Shown here piece after piece: positions 34,508 to 44,300 of a stretch of DNA of 64,000 nucleotides. The DNA is from Spirosoma lacussanchae (GTDB lineage: Bacteria; Bacteroidota; Bacteroidia; Cytophagales; Spirosomataceae): assembly GCF_005870035.1 (NCBI RefSeq), contig NZ_SWJG01000002.1, positions 1 through 64,000 of the forward strand. Reading direction: 5' to 3'. The first letter of the stretch is position 1; each line of letters starts with the position of its first letter. A program made the position numbers and the translations under genes. Below the pieces are notes generated by a model. That model worked only from the letters and a program-made list of their open reading frames with translations. It ran no database searches and was not told the DNA's origin.

Positions 34508-36973
34508 TTATTCGTTACGCAGCGAGTTTACGGGGTTCTGCAGGGCGGCCCGGATCGTTTGAAAGCTGGCGGTTAGCAGGGCAATACCCAGGGCGAGTAT
34601 GCCCGTTGCGGCAAACAACCACCAGGGGATCGTGGCCTGATAGGCAAAATGCTGGAGCCAGCGGTTCATAGCGAACCAGGCCATTGGGCAGGCGATCAGG
34701 AACGCAGCACCCATCCAGCGGATATAATCGCGGTTCAGCGTCAGCAGCACATCCGCTAAACTCGCTCCGATCACCTTTCGAATGCCGATTTCCTTGGTTC
34801 GGCGCTGCACCATCAGCAGGGTTAGCCCGAAGAGACCCACCGCGGCTACCAGAATGGTAAGACCAGTCAGTATAGCCAGCACCTGGCTCAGGCTACGTTC
34901 GGTTTTGTAGAGCGTATCCAGCTGAGAATCCAGAAACGAATACTCAAACGGGATACCGGGCAGCCGTTTCTCCCATACCTGCCGGATAGCGGCCAGGTGC
35001 TGATCCGGATTGCCGGGCTTAACCCGGATGGATATGTACGAACCGTTCTGATCGAGAAAAATAGCCATCGGCAGAATGGCTTTGTGCAGCGACTCGAAGT
35101 TGAAGTCTTTTACTACCCCAATCACCTCGTAGGTTTGCTCTTCCAGTTTAAGTACATTCAGGTTTTTGGTGACGATCTGAGCATGAATGGGTGTTTTCAG
35201 CCCCAGCATCCGGACTGCCGTTTCGTTAAGGATAACCCGTTTGGGGCTGGCATCGTCGAACGTCTTCGCAAAATCGCGTCCCTCCAGCAGGTTGATCGAA
35301 AAGGTCTTCAGAAAATCGTATCCCGCGGTGAAATTATATAGGAGCTGATCCGCTGATTCGCCTTTGCGCCGGGCCGCGATGGGAAACGAGTAACTGCCGC
35401 TGCCCGGATAGTCGGAGCAGACGCTGGCACTGTTGATACCCGGAAAACGGGAAAGTTCCTGTATGAACACCTCCGACTGATCGCGCAGCTTGACAGAAGG
35501 GTCGGCCACCATGATCACGTTGTCTTTCTGAAAACCAGCTGACTGTGATCGAAGTAGATTCAGTTGCCGATAGACAACCAGAGAGCAGATGGCCAGGGTG
35601 ATGGAAATAGCAAACTGGGCGGTTACCAAAACCCCCTGAAAGCTTACCGTGCCTGAGCGGGGGCTAACTTTCCCCTTCAGGGCCAGTGTGGTCGTAAACG
35701 TAGACAGGTAGTAAGCCGGATAAGCGCCACCCAATAGCGTTACCAGGCTAAAAATGCCTCCCAGCAGGAGCCATGTGGTACCCTCACGCAATGGGTTAGT
35801 TGGTAAAGAAGCGCCCAGTATCTCGGTAAACGGGTTCAGCAGCAGCATGATCAGTAGGGTGGCCAGCACCAGCGCCAACCCGCTCATCAGCGCCGACTCC
35901 GTAAAAAACTGGGCGCGCAGCTGCCCGACCGTCGATCCCAGCACCTTCCGCACACCGACCTCCCGCGAGCGCTCGATAGCCCCTGCCATGGTCAGGTTGG
36001 TGTAGTTGATACAGGCAATGAGCAGCATGAAAAAGGCAACCGCCATCAGCAACGTAACATTGTTCCGGTTGCCATTGGGCTCCAGCTCCCGGGCAAAGTT
36101 AGAGCCCAGGTGGATGTCGGTCAGCGGCAATAGTTTGTAGTCCCAGTACTCGCCCCGCTTCCGGAGAGCATCGTAACTGACCCCGAAATTTACCTGTAGC
36201 TGCGGGTTCAGGTGGGTGCGGATGAGCGAAGGCAGCTTAGCCTCCAGTGCTTTGGGATTGCTGCCGGGGCGTAGCAACACGTAGGTGTAATAGGTGTTGT
36301 CGACCCAGACGTTGGAGTTACACCAGGGATCGGTGACGTTAGACAGGATGAGGTCGTAGTGGAAATGCGAGTTGGCCGGTACGTTTTCGGTGATGCCCGT
36401 TACTTCGCAGTCGTATTTTTTGCCGAAGAAAGTGATGGACAGACTTTTACCCAGGGCTTTGCCCGAGCGGTAAACGGCTTCGCCAAAATACCGAATGGCC
36501 GTTTCTTCGGTGATGACCATTTTGAAGGGTACCGTCAGGGCTTTTCTGGCATCGCCCTGGAGCATCCGGATGTTGAATAGATCGAAGAATGTGGAGTCAG
36601 CCTGATACAGTCGTTTCTCGTTGAAAGCCTTCGTTTCGTGGCCTTCCTGCTCGTAGCTAACCAGTTTGTTCGGGTAACTCCAGATACGTGTGCTGGCCAT
36701 AACTTCCGGAAAGTCGCGGGTGAGAACGCGCATCAGTGGGGGCGGGGCCATGGCATTGCTGAAATCTTTACCATTGACGCTGATTTCCGGATAGACACGG
36801 TAAATATTGTCGGCGTTGCTGAAATGCCGGTCGAAGCTGATTTCGTGGTTTACCCACAAAAAAATAAGAGTCGTGGCCGCAATGGCTACCGACAGTCCGA
36901 ACAGATTGATAAAAAAATGACTCTTTCGCTGAGCGGTTCGTCGCCAGAAGAGTTTGAGAGACTGGCCATTCAT
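34508..36973 (-). CDS. MacB/FtsX-type ABC transporter permease
   Basis: This 821-residue protein has the same plan as the permease at 13667. A first helix (INLFGLSVAIAATTLIFLWV) leads to a MacB periplasmic domain and a first FtsX core (LLMAVAFFMLLIACINYTNLTMAGAIERSREVGVRKVLGSTVGQL). A second periplasmic domain precedes the second core (ILTGLTILVAAVGLFGLTLLMVQRRTKEIGIRKVIGA). It ends LQNPVNSLRNE, a tail shared by this family. It has no PadR regulator beside it and no cognate ATPase nearby. The substrate is unknown. Confidence 0.9.
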   Translation of the reverse strand: MNGQSLKLFWRRTAQRKSHFFINLFGLSVAIAATTLIFLWVNHEISFDRHFSNADNIYRVYPEISVNGKDFSNAMAPPPLMRVLTRDFPEVMASTRIWSYPNKLVSYEQEGHETKAFNEKRLYQADSTFFDLFNIRMLQGDARKALTVPFKMVITEETAIRYFGEAVYRSGKALGKSLSITFFGKKYDCEVTGITENVPANSHFHYDLILSNVTDPWCNSNVWVDNTYYTYVLLRPGSNPKALEAKLPSLIRTHLNPQLQVNFGVSYDALRKRGEYWDYKLLPLTDIHLGSNFARELEPNGNRNNVTLLMAVAFFMLLIACINYTNLTMAGAIERSREVGVRKVLGSTVGQLRAQFFTESALMSGLALVLATLLIMLLLNPFTEILGASLPTNPLREGTTWLLLGGIFSLVTLLGGAYPAYYLSTFTTTLALKGKVSPRSGTVSFQGVLVTAQFAISITLAICSLVVYRQLNLLRSQSAGFQKDNVIMVADPSVKLRDQSEVFIQELSRFPGINSASVCSDYPGSGSYSFPIAARRKGESADQLLYNFTAGYDFLKTFSINLLEGRDFAKTFDDASPKRVILNETAVRMLGLKTPIHAQIVTKNLNVLKLEEQTYEVIGVVKDFNFESLHKAILPMAIFLDQNGSYISIRVKPGNPDQHLAAIRQVWEKRLPGIPFEYSFLDSQLDTLYKTERSLSQVLAILTGLTILVAAVGLFGLTLLMVQRRTKEIGIRKVIGASLADVLLTLNRDYIRWMGAAFLIACPMAWFAMNRWLQHFAYQATIPWWLFAATGILALGIALLTASFQTIRAALQNPVNSLRNE

Positions 36974-37074
36974 GGGAGTGTATGGTTAGGTTGGCCTGCA
37001 GGTGGTAGTGCCCCTAAAAGCAGTATTAGTCAGTATTTCTAACCTTTTCATGACCCACCCTTTTCTCTCTATTC

Positions 37075-38559
37075 ATGCAATCGATTAAAGCTGCGCACAC
37101 GGCCTTTCTGCTGCTGATCACTCTGTTTATCCGAACCGGTTCGCCCGTTCATGCCCAACCTTACCAACCCAACTGGGCGTCGCTCGACCAGCGGCCTATT
37201 CCCGATTGGTTCCGGAAAGCCAAGTTTGGCATCTTTATCCACTGGGGCACGTATTCTGTGCCGGCTTATGCGCCCGTTCGGCCCGACGGGTATTCTGAAT
37301 GGTACTGGAGTAATCTGATGGAGACCGACCGGCACAGCCACAAGGAGGTGAAAGCGTTCCACGCGAAGAATTACGGAGCCAGCTTCGACTATAAGGAGTT
37401 TGCCCCCCAGTTTCGGGCGGAGCTGTTCGAGCCGGACCACTGGGCCGAGGTGTTCAGGAAATCGGGCGCGCGGTACGTGGTGCTGACCAGCAAACACCAC
37501 GAAGGCTTTACCCTTTGGCCCAGCGCCGAAGCCGATCGGTCGTGGGGTCGGCCCTGGAATGCGGTTTCGGTCGGGCCTAAGCGTGACCTGCTCGGCGATC
37601 TGAGCAATTCGGTTCGGAAAGCCGGGCTAAAGATGGGCATTTATTATTCGCTGTATGAATGGTACAACCCGGTATGGCTGCAGGCCGACAAAAGCCGGTT
37701 TGTCAACGAACACCTGTTTCCGCAGTTTAAGGATGTGGTAACGCGCTACAAGCCGTCTGTTATCTTCTCGGATGGCGAGTGGGACCTGACCGATACGCAG
37801 TGGCGAAGCCCCGACCTGCTGGCCTGGCTCTATAACGAATCGCCGGTGAAGAACGAAGTAGTGGTCAACGACCGCTGGGGCAAGAACACCCGGAAGGTGC
37901 ATCGGAGCACGTACTTCACCTCCGAATACGGGTCGGGTATGGATGCCAGTGTGGTGTGGGAAGAGAACCGGGGTATGGGGCAGTCGTTCGGGTACAACCG
38001 CATGGAAACCGTTACCGACTACAAAAGCGGAGCCGACCTCGTACTGATTCTGGCTGATATTGTATCGAGGGGCGGTAACCTGCTGCTCGACATCGGCCCT
38101 ACCGCCGACGGGCGCATTCCTGACCTGATGGAAGACCGGTTGAGGCAACTGGGGGACTGGCTGGATCGGAATGGCGAAGCCATATTCGACGCGGAAGCTT
38201 GGACAGTGCCGCGTCAGTGGAGCGCTGGTCAGCGACCCGACGTCAAGGAAGGAGGCTACCAGACCAGCTATGACGTAAGCGAGCTGACCAAACCGCAACC
38301 GGGCGGGAAAGCGCATATCAACGCCTTTTTTACCCGAAAAGCCAATACCCTCTATGCCATCGTGCCCCGTTACGTGCCGCAGCTAACCCTTCAGAATGTA
38401 CTCATGACCGAAACGTCGACCGTTACACTGCTGGGTTCGGCCAAAAAACTGCCCTGGAAACGGGTGGGCACTGATCTGAGCATTGACCTGTCGGGCCTGC
38501 AGCCGGGCGATGTGCTGGACGGAGCCGGTGTCGTGAAAGTTACGTCCGTAAAGCTATGA
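37075..38559 (+). CDS. GH29 alpha-L-fucosidase
   Basis: This 494-residue secreted enzyme has a signal peptide ending VHAQ. It shows the GH29 barrel: WFRKAKFGIFIHWGTYSVPA, LTSKHHEGFTLWPS, GIYYSLYEWYNP and KPSVIFSDGEWD. Asp233 in SDGEW is at the position of the catalytic nucleophile. Later motifs are NDRWG, TSEYG and RGGNLLLDIGPTADGRIP. A C-terminal beta-sandwich begins near residue 380. It removes terminal alpha-fucose from glycans. There is no SusC/SusD pair next to it, so it is not in an obvious utilisation locus. Confidence 0.95.
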   Translation: MQSIKAAHTAFLLLITLFIRTGSPVHAQPYQPNWASLDQRPIPDWFRKAKFGIFIHWGTYSVPAYAPVRPDGYSEWYWSNLMETDRHSHKEVKAFHAKNYGASFDYKEFAPQFRAELFEPDHWAEVFRKSGARYVVLTSKHHEGFTLWPSAEADRSWGRPWNAVSVGPKRDLLGDLSNSVRKAGLKMGIYYSLYEWYNPVWLQADKSRFVNEHLFPQFKDVVTRYKPSVIFSDGEWDLTDTQWRSPDLLAWLYNESPVKNEVVVNDRWGKNTRKVHRSTYFTSEYGSGMDASVVWEENRGMGQSFGYNRMETVTDYKSGADLVLILADIVSRGGNLLLDIGPTADGRIPDLMEDRLRQLGDWLDRNGEAIFDAEAWTVPRQWSAGQRPDVKEGGYQTSYDVSELTKPQPGGKAHINAFFTRKANTLYAIVPRYVPQLTLQNVLMTETSTVTLLGSAKKLPWKRVGTDLSIDLSGLQPGDVLDGAGVVKVTSVKL

Positions 38560-38562
38560 TCA

Positions 38563-39255
38563 TCAGCCAAGTACCTCGCGCAGGACGGGTAGTGATTTTA
38601 CGTCGCCAACCGTATCGATATGGATCTGGTAGTACGCAACCAGCGCATTAGCCAATTCGTTTCGGGCCGTTCGGGTCAGCGAGATAGGCGTGCCAAAGGG
38701 TTTCCGAAGCATGGTGTTCAGCGCTTCCTCAACAGCCGCATCGGGTAAGAAGGGGTAGGAGTTCTCGCGCAGCTGGTCTTCGAACTCGCGCGCGCCTTCG
38801 GGACCGAAACCCAGGAAAAACGACAGTTTGAGCAGGAAGATCAGGTGGAAATTTTCGTAGTTGGACCGGGCTTCTTCCAGAAACAGGACCGAGTCGAGCA
38901 GAAACCGGAACAGCACTGGGCTGCCGGCCTCTTCTTTCAGGACCTTATTGAGCATCTCCGTAACGAAGAGTGCAATGGTCGATTTGGTCACCTCGAACGG
39001 CAGGCTCTGAAACGGATGCAGCGTTTTTACCTCCGAAAGCCGATGCAGATCGCGGTCGTTCTTGTAATAGACGACCATATCCAGTAACGTTAGCGGCTGA
39101 AAGAGGGCAATGCGGTTATTTTTGCTCTTGGCCGACCGTACGCCGTTCACAATGTAGCTTTGCAAACCGAATTCTTCGGTGTAAACGCGGGCAATGATCG
39201 ACGTTTCGCGGTAGCGGATGTAGCTAAGGGCAATGCCCCGGGTTTTCTGCAGCAT
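38563..39255 (-). CDS. recO: DNA repair protein RecO
   Basis: This 230-residue protein helps load RecA on gapped DNA with RecR. The N-terminal OB-fold has [41 protein letters not shown]. The C-terminal helical region has [14 protein letters not shown] and [18 protein letters not shown], with no zinc-binding cysteines, as is usual in Bacteroidota. It is convergent with the fucosidase gene, with 3 bases between stops. Confidence 0.93.
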   Translation of the reverse strand: MLQKTRGIALSYIRYRETSIIARVYTEEFGLQSYIVNGVRSAKSKNNRIALFQPLTLLDMVVYYKNDRDLHRLSEVKTLHPFQSLPFEVTKSTIALFVTEMLNKVLKEEAGSPVLFRFLLDSVLFLEEARSNYENFHLIFLLKLSFFLGFGPEGAREFEDQLRENSYPFLPDAAVEEALNTMLRKPFGTPISLTRTARNELANALVAYYQIHIDTVGDVKSLPVLREVLG

Positions 39256-39389
39256 CAGGACTCAAGGAAAGGGAACCGTATACCTGGTTAACAACGAATG
39301 CAGCAAAAAAAGCAGCCGACGTCAGTAATTCTACGCCCGCCTGGCATTTATTCACTGTACTATTATCACGATCTAGTTTTAGCGTTCCT

Positions 39390-40226
39390 ATGCATCTGTA
39401 TAAAACCCGCTCCGGTATCGTTCTGAGTGATCAGCAGCAGTATTATCACCTCCCCGTTACGGACTGGGACGAACTCGTCAATCAGGATGACCTCCATACC
39501 ATACTGCGCCAGTACACCACCCAGAACACGCCATCTGACGAGTACCAACAGTGGGCCGAAATCGACCTGCTGGCTCCCATCGGCCGGCAGGAAGTATGGG
39601 CTTCGGGCGTAACCTACCTGCGGAGCCGCGACGCCCGGATGGAAGAGTCGAAAAAATCGGGGGGCGATAATTTCTACGACCGCGTTTACGACGCTGAGCG
39701 GCCCGAACTCTTTTTTAAATCCACGGCCGAGCGGGTCGTTGGACCGGGCGACGCCGTCCGGATTCGGGCCGATTCGACCTGGAATGTGCCGGAGCCCGAA
39801 CTGACCCTGTTTATGACCTCGTTGGGTAAGATTGTTGGTTACACCTGCGGTAACGACATGAGTTCACGCAGCATTGAGGGCGAAAATCCGCTTTACCTGC
39901 CGCAGGCCAAAACCTACGACGGCAGCGCGGCTCTCGGGCCTTGTTTGTACGTGCCCGAATCGCCCATCGCGCCCGATGCGCAGATACAGCTGGATATTCT
40001 CCGGGCGGGTCAGCCTGTTTTCAGCAACCGCATTGCCATCAGCCAGATGAAGCGTCAGCATAACGAACTGGTTTCGTTTCTGTTTCGGGAGTGCTCGTTT
40101 CCGAACGGTTGCTACCTCATGACCGGCACCGGTATCGTTCCGCCCGATGATTTTACCCTGGCCAGTCAGGATGAGGTTCGTATCACCATTGACGGAATCG
40201 GAACGCTGACCAATCGGGTAGCCTAG
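39390..40226 (+). CDS. Fumarylacetoacetate hydrolase family protein
   Basis: This 278-residue protein has the FAH core: [24 protein letters not shown] near the front, [28 protein letters not shown] (metal-ligand acidic residues), [35 protein letters not shown] and [14 protein letters not shown]. The family covers hydrolases and isomerases acting on acylpyruvates and sugar acids. The group with an intact [11 protein letters not shown] stretch is often linked to 2-keto-3-deoxy sugar-acid metabolism, but the substrate is not settled. It overlaps the end of purK by 4 bases on the other strand. Confidence 0.88.
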   Translation: MHLYKTRSGIVLSDQQQYYHLPVTDWDELVNQDDLHTILRQYTTQNTPSDEYQQWAEIDLLAPIGRQEVWASGVTYLRSRDARMEESKKSGGDNFYDRVYDAERPELFFKSTAERVVGPGDAVRIRADSTWNVPEPELTLFMTSLGKIVGYTCGNDMSSRSIEGENPLYLPQAKTYDGSAALGPCLYVPESPIAPDAQIQLDILRAGQPVFSNRIAISQMKRQHNELVSFLFRECSFPNGCYLMTGTGIVPPDDFTLASQDEVRITIDGIGTLTNRVA

Positions 40227-41359
40227 GTCACTACCCGGATTCCCGTTTTTACAGCCGATACTTTCTTGCGAAGGGCATCCATGTCGGTGTCCATAACCGT
40301 AACGTGGCCCATCTTCCGGAATGGCTTGGTAATGGCTTTGCCGTAAAAGAAGGGGAACACCCCCGGCATGGTCAGCAGCGTTTCGAGTCCTTCGTAGCGC
40401 GCCGGGCCGGTATGCCCGTCTTCGCCCAGCAGGTTGAGCATGGCGGCTGGCTGGTAGGCGTCGGTGTTGCCCAGGGGGTAGTTCAGGATGGCCCGCCAGT
40501 GTTGTTCAAACTGGGAGGTTACGTTGGCCCGGATGGTATGATGACCACTGTTGTGGGGCCGGGGCGCTACTTCATTGATGAGTACGTTACCGGCTTTGTC
40601 GAGAAACAGCTCAACGGCCAGCAGCCCGACAATGCCAAACGCATCGGCCGTCTGGCGGGCTATGGCCTGCGCCTGCCGGTCTATGTCGGCGGTAATTTCG
40701 GCGGGGGCGAAGAGGTACTCGACCAGGTTCAGCTCCGGATGAAAAACCATCTCTACGGTCGGGAACGTCTGCACGTCGCCCCCTTCGTTACGGGCCACGA
40801 TAACGGCCAGCTCTTTCTCGAAGTCGACCGCTTTTTCGAGTACGCCCGGCGCGTCGAAGGCTTTGTCGGCGTCGGCTGCGGTAGCGATTCGCTGAACGCC
40901 CCGCCCGTCGTACCCGTCGCGGCCGAGTTTATGAAAGGCGGGCAGTAACGCCGGGTTCTGGTTGATCTGCCGGATGGCGTCAGCGCGGTTGTCGGTCAGG
41001 ATAAAGTCGGCCGTGGGCAGGTTATTGTCGCGGTAGAACTGCTTCTGAAGTCGTTTATCCTGAATAACGCGGATAACGGCGGGCTGGGGGTATACGCGCT
41101 TTCCTTCGCGTTCGAGGGCTTCGAGTGCGTCTACATTAACGCGCTCAATCTCAATCGTCAGCACATCGACTCCCTGGCCGAACTGATACACGGTATCGTA
41201 GTCGGTCAGGGAGCCGGTGTTGAATTGAGTACACAAATGGCGGCAGGGTGCGTCGGCGTCGGGGTCGAGCACGTGCACACGCAGGTTCCAGTCAATGGCG
41301 GCTTGCAGGAGCATAAGGCCCAGCTGCCCTCCGCCCAGAATTCCGAGAGTCGGTGTCAA
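40223..41359 (-). CDS. purK: N5-carboxyaminoimidazole ribonucleotide synthase
   Basis: This 378-residue ATP-grasp enzyme of purine synthesis carboxylates AIR to N5-CAIR with ATP and bicarbonate. It begins [20 protein letters not shown] and shows [71 protein letters not shown] and [11 protein letters not shown]. The start is the TTG at 41359: no in-frame ATG lies upstream, and the first internal ATG would delete the GGGQLG nucleotide loop. It lies 30 bases downstream of the NOS gene on the same strand, so it may be the last gene of that transcript. Confidence 0.95.
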   Translation of the reverse strand: MTPTLGILGGGQLGLMLLQAAIDWNLRVHVLDPDADAPCRHLCTQFNTGSLTDYDTVYQFGQGVDVLTIEIERVNVDALEALEREGKRVYPQPAVIRVIQDKRLQKQFYRDNNLPTADFILTDNRADAIRQINQNPALLPAFHKLGRDGYDGRGVQRIATAADADKAFDAPGVLEKAVDFEKELAVIVARNEGGDVQTFPTVEMVFHPELNLVEYLFAPAEITADIDRQAQAIARQTADAFGIVGLLAVELFLDKAGNVLINEVAPRPHNSGHHTIRANVTSQFEQHWRAILNYPLGNTDAYQPAAMLNLLGEDGHTGPARYEGLETLLTMPGVFPFFYGKAITKPFRKMGHVTVMDTDMDALRKKVSAVKTGIRVVT

Positions 41360-41389
41360 GAGCGTGAACGGATGAATGAGTGGGCAAAA

Positions 41390-44300
41390 TTACCCGATTC
41401 GATCCATTAACCAGCGTTCTCCCTGCGTATACTTGGCGGCCTGCACTTCGGCCATCGACTGTTTGAAGTTGAGCAATACCCCCCAGACGTCCATGAAGAA
41501 ACGGTTTTCGTGCTGCATGGTCCTGAAAAACTCGACCGCTTCGGTAGCCGACAGACCGCCATACGTGCGGGCCACATTGAGCAGAACGGCAAATACGTCG
41601 TCGGCCATCTTGGCGTCTCCGCAGACATAATAGTGACAATCGGGCTGCGACAGCACCTCCCAGATGGCGGCTCCCTGCCGTCCCATCAGATCCTGCACGT
41701 AGATGCGGTCTTCGCCCAGCCGGGAAAAGGCAACGTCGAGGTGGGTCAGGATGCCTTCTTCGTGCCAGGTTTCCAGTTCCTGCTGGTAGAGGTAGTCGTT
41801 CAGGTTGCGGCAGCCGAAAAACAGGCGTGTTTCGCCCGGCCGGGCCGAACTCCAGCCGGTTTTGGGTCGGCCGTTCATGGCTTTCAGCAGCGGGCTTACG
41901 GGGTAGTTGAGCGTAGCCGACGGCGCATCGGACAGAGCATGGCCGCTGGCCGACTGCTGCGCCTGCCGGAGCATACGAAGCTGTACTTCGCGGTGCTGCA
42001 GAAAACCAACCAGGGGCGACAGGCCCGTTCCGGGTCCGACCATGAGCATTGGCGCCTGCGGATCGCGCGGGGGGCGGAAGTTGGAGGTGCGTACCGATAG
42101 CCTGACATGATCACCCGTGGTTAGCCGGGCCAGATAGTTAGAGCACAGACCCGGTCGCGTATAGCCTTCATCGGTGGTGATCTGCACAACGCCAACCGTA
42201 ACGTGGATCTCAGTCGGGTACACCAGCGAGCAGGATGAGATCGAATACAGGCGGGGGCGCTGGCGGGGTAGCAGCTCAATGAGCTGACCGAATGTGAGCG
42301 CTGCCGACGGAAACGCATCCAGCAAATCGCAGACGCTCATAAATGCGTCGGTAATGTGTTTTTTGAGGGCCTGCCCATCGGGGTCATACTCGTCGCGGTT
42401 CAGCAGTTCGCTCCAGCTCTCCAGCATGGCGCGTTCGGCCGGGTCCTGGGCAGCCGCCAGCAGGGCATCGACAAGCTCGTCGTAGGGTTCGCGGAGCGAC
42501 AGATCGAGGTCTTTGGTCAGCACGTCGCCTACCCGCACCGGAGCCGGGTACGTATGATCGCCCAGGACGTCGGCTCCTTCCGGGGTTGTCAGAGAGGTAT
42601 AAAAATAGGCGTCGGCGTCTATGTTGATCTGATGGCAAATCCGCTCCACCAGGTCGGGTGGATTGTGTGGGTAAATGACAACGTGATCGCCGGTTTCGTA
42701 GGTAAGGCCGGTCTCTGAAATATCGAACGCGATGAATCGGGTTGACCGGCTGCCTACAATCACCTCTTTGAGCAGCTCGCGGTTGGTGATTACGGGCACG
42801 TCGACGCCGGGGTGGCGATGGAGCCGCTTATCCGTCTCGGCGGTATCGACCTGCTCCGCATCAACAAACGACACCTGAAGTTTCCAGTCGGCCTGGCTGG
42901 TCTGCTCCTCGGTCGATCGGCTCGGATCTTCGCCCAGCAAGCGGGCTACCAGACCCAGCCACTGCCGGAAGGTAGCGGCCTGGCCGTTGATTTCGTCGGC
43001 TTTGTGCAGGGCGGCTGCCCGGTTAGCGCCCAGCCGGGCCAGCTGCTGGTCCAGCATGATACCAGCTGCGCAGAAGTGCGGGTAAACGGTATTGCCCAGG
43101 GCCAGTACCGCGAAATGAAGTTTGTTGAAGGCTCCATCGGGCAACTGTCTGATCTGGGCGTAAAAGTGCTGAGCGTTGGCTGGTAGTTCCCCTTTTCGGA
43201 ACGTGGATGAGATAATCAGAAGCCACTGTTCCTGAGGGAGTTGCGCCAGATCGTATTCGTCGAGCGCCATAACCCGCGGATGATATCGACTCAGCCGGCG
43301 GGCGGTTTGGTGGGCGTAGCTTTCAGACGTGCCGGTTTCCGATCCGTACAGGATGAGCAGCCGCTGCGCAACCGGTGTCGAGGCCATCACCTGATCATCA
43401 GCCATGACGTACTGATCATCAATAACTGACCAGCGGTCGGCCGCGTAGTGAAAGCTGGGGTTCAGGTAAAAATCCCGCATTTCGTGGTGCCAGACGGGCG
43501 TCGTACTGCCGCCAGCCGACGGCACCACCCACGACCACTGGGCAGGACACTCGCGACCGGCTCGTTTTTCGCGCTGATCGTGGGTCATAAACTGGCGGGC
43601 GGCCGTCTGGTGATCGACCAGCGTAACCCGGGCTTTGGTGAAGGAGTGCAGTACGGCTACATTCAGCTCCAGAAAGGCGCGGTCGTGCCAGAGTGCGCTG
43701 GAGGTGTCCAGGTTGAAGCTGCGGGCAATGGGTTCGGCCAGGTTGTAGCGGCCTTCTTCCCAGAGGTTGCGGGCAATTTCGGTTTCCATAAACCAGCCGT
43801 TGAACGGCACACAACCGTACTGAACGCCCCCGATGTCGAGCCGGAAGTTGGTAATGGCCGGCACCGCACACCATTGCAGGTTGAGGGCATCAAACGCCGG
43901 GTACTGCGGGTGTTCGAGCGTTACCCGCAGCACATCGTCGGGTTGAAACGAATACAGACGCGGCTGCTGCCCCGGTACGTCAATGACCAGTGGCAGGTAG
44001 TCGAAGGCGGTTTTTTCGGCCGGGGGTGTCCAGCCCTGCCGGACAATGGCCTGAGTGAGTTTCAGGTTGGCGGGGTCGCCCAGTATCGATCCGTCGGGTT
44101 GTTCGTAAGCCGCAAACCGGACGTACTGGCTGTTCCAGATGCGCGGTCCCCAGCGTTCGGCCGGTTTTTTGGGGCGGAAAACGGTCATTACCGTCTGGAT
44201 GATGCCGCCGTTGGTAGCCAGCCGCATGTGTTCAACGCACTCGCGGAACATCGCGTCGGGGTCGTTCACGTGCCGCATATCCCGAACCAGCATGTTCCGC

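Noticed and set aside
37075..38559. Polysaccharide utilisation locus around the fucosidase
   Set aside because: No SusC/SusD pair, other glycosidases or dedicated regulator lie beside it.
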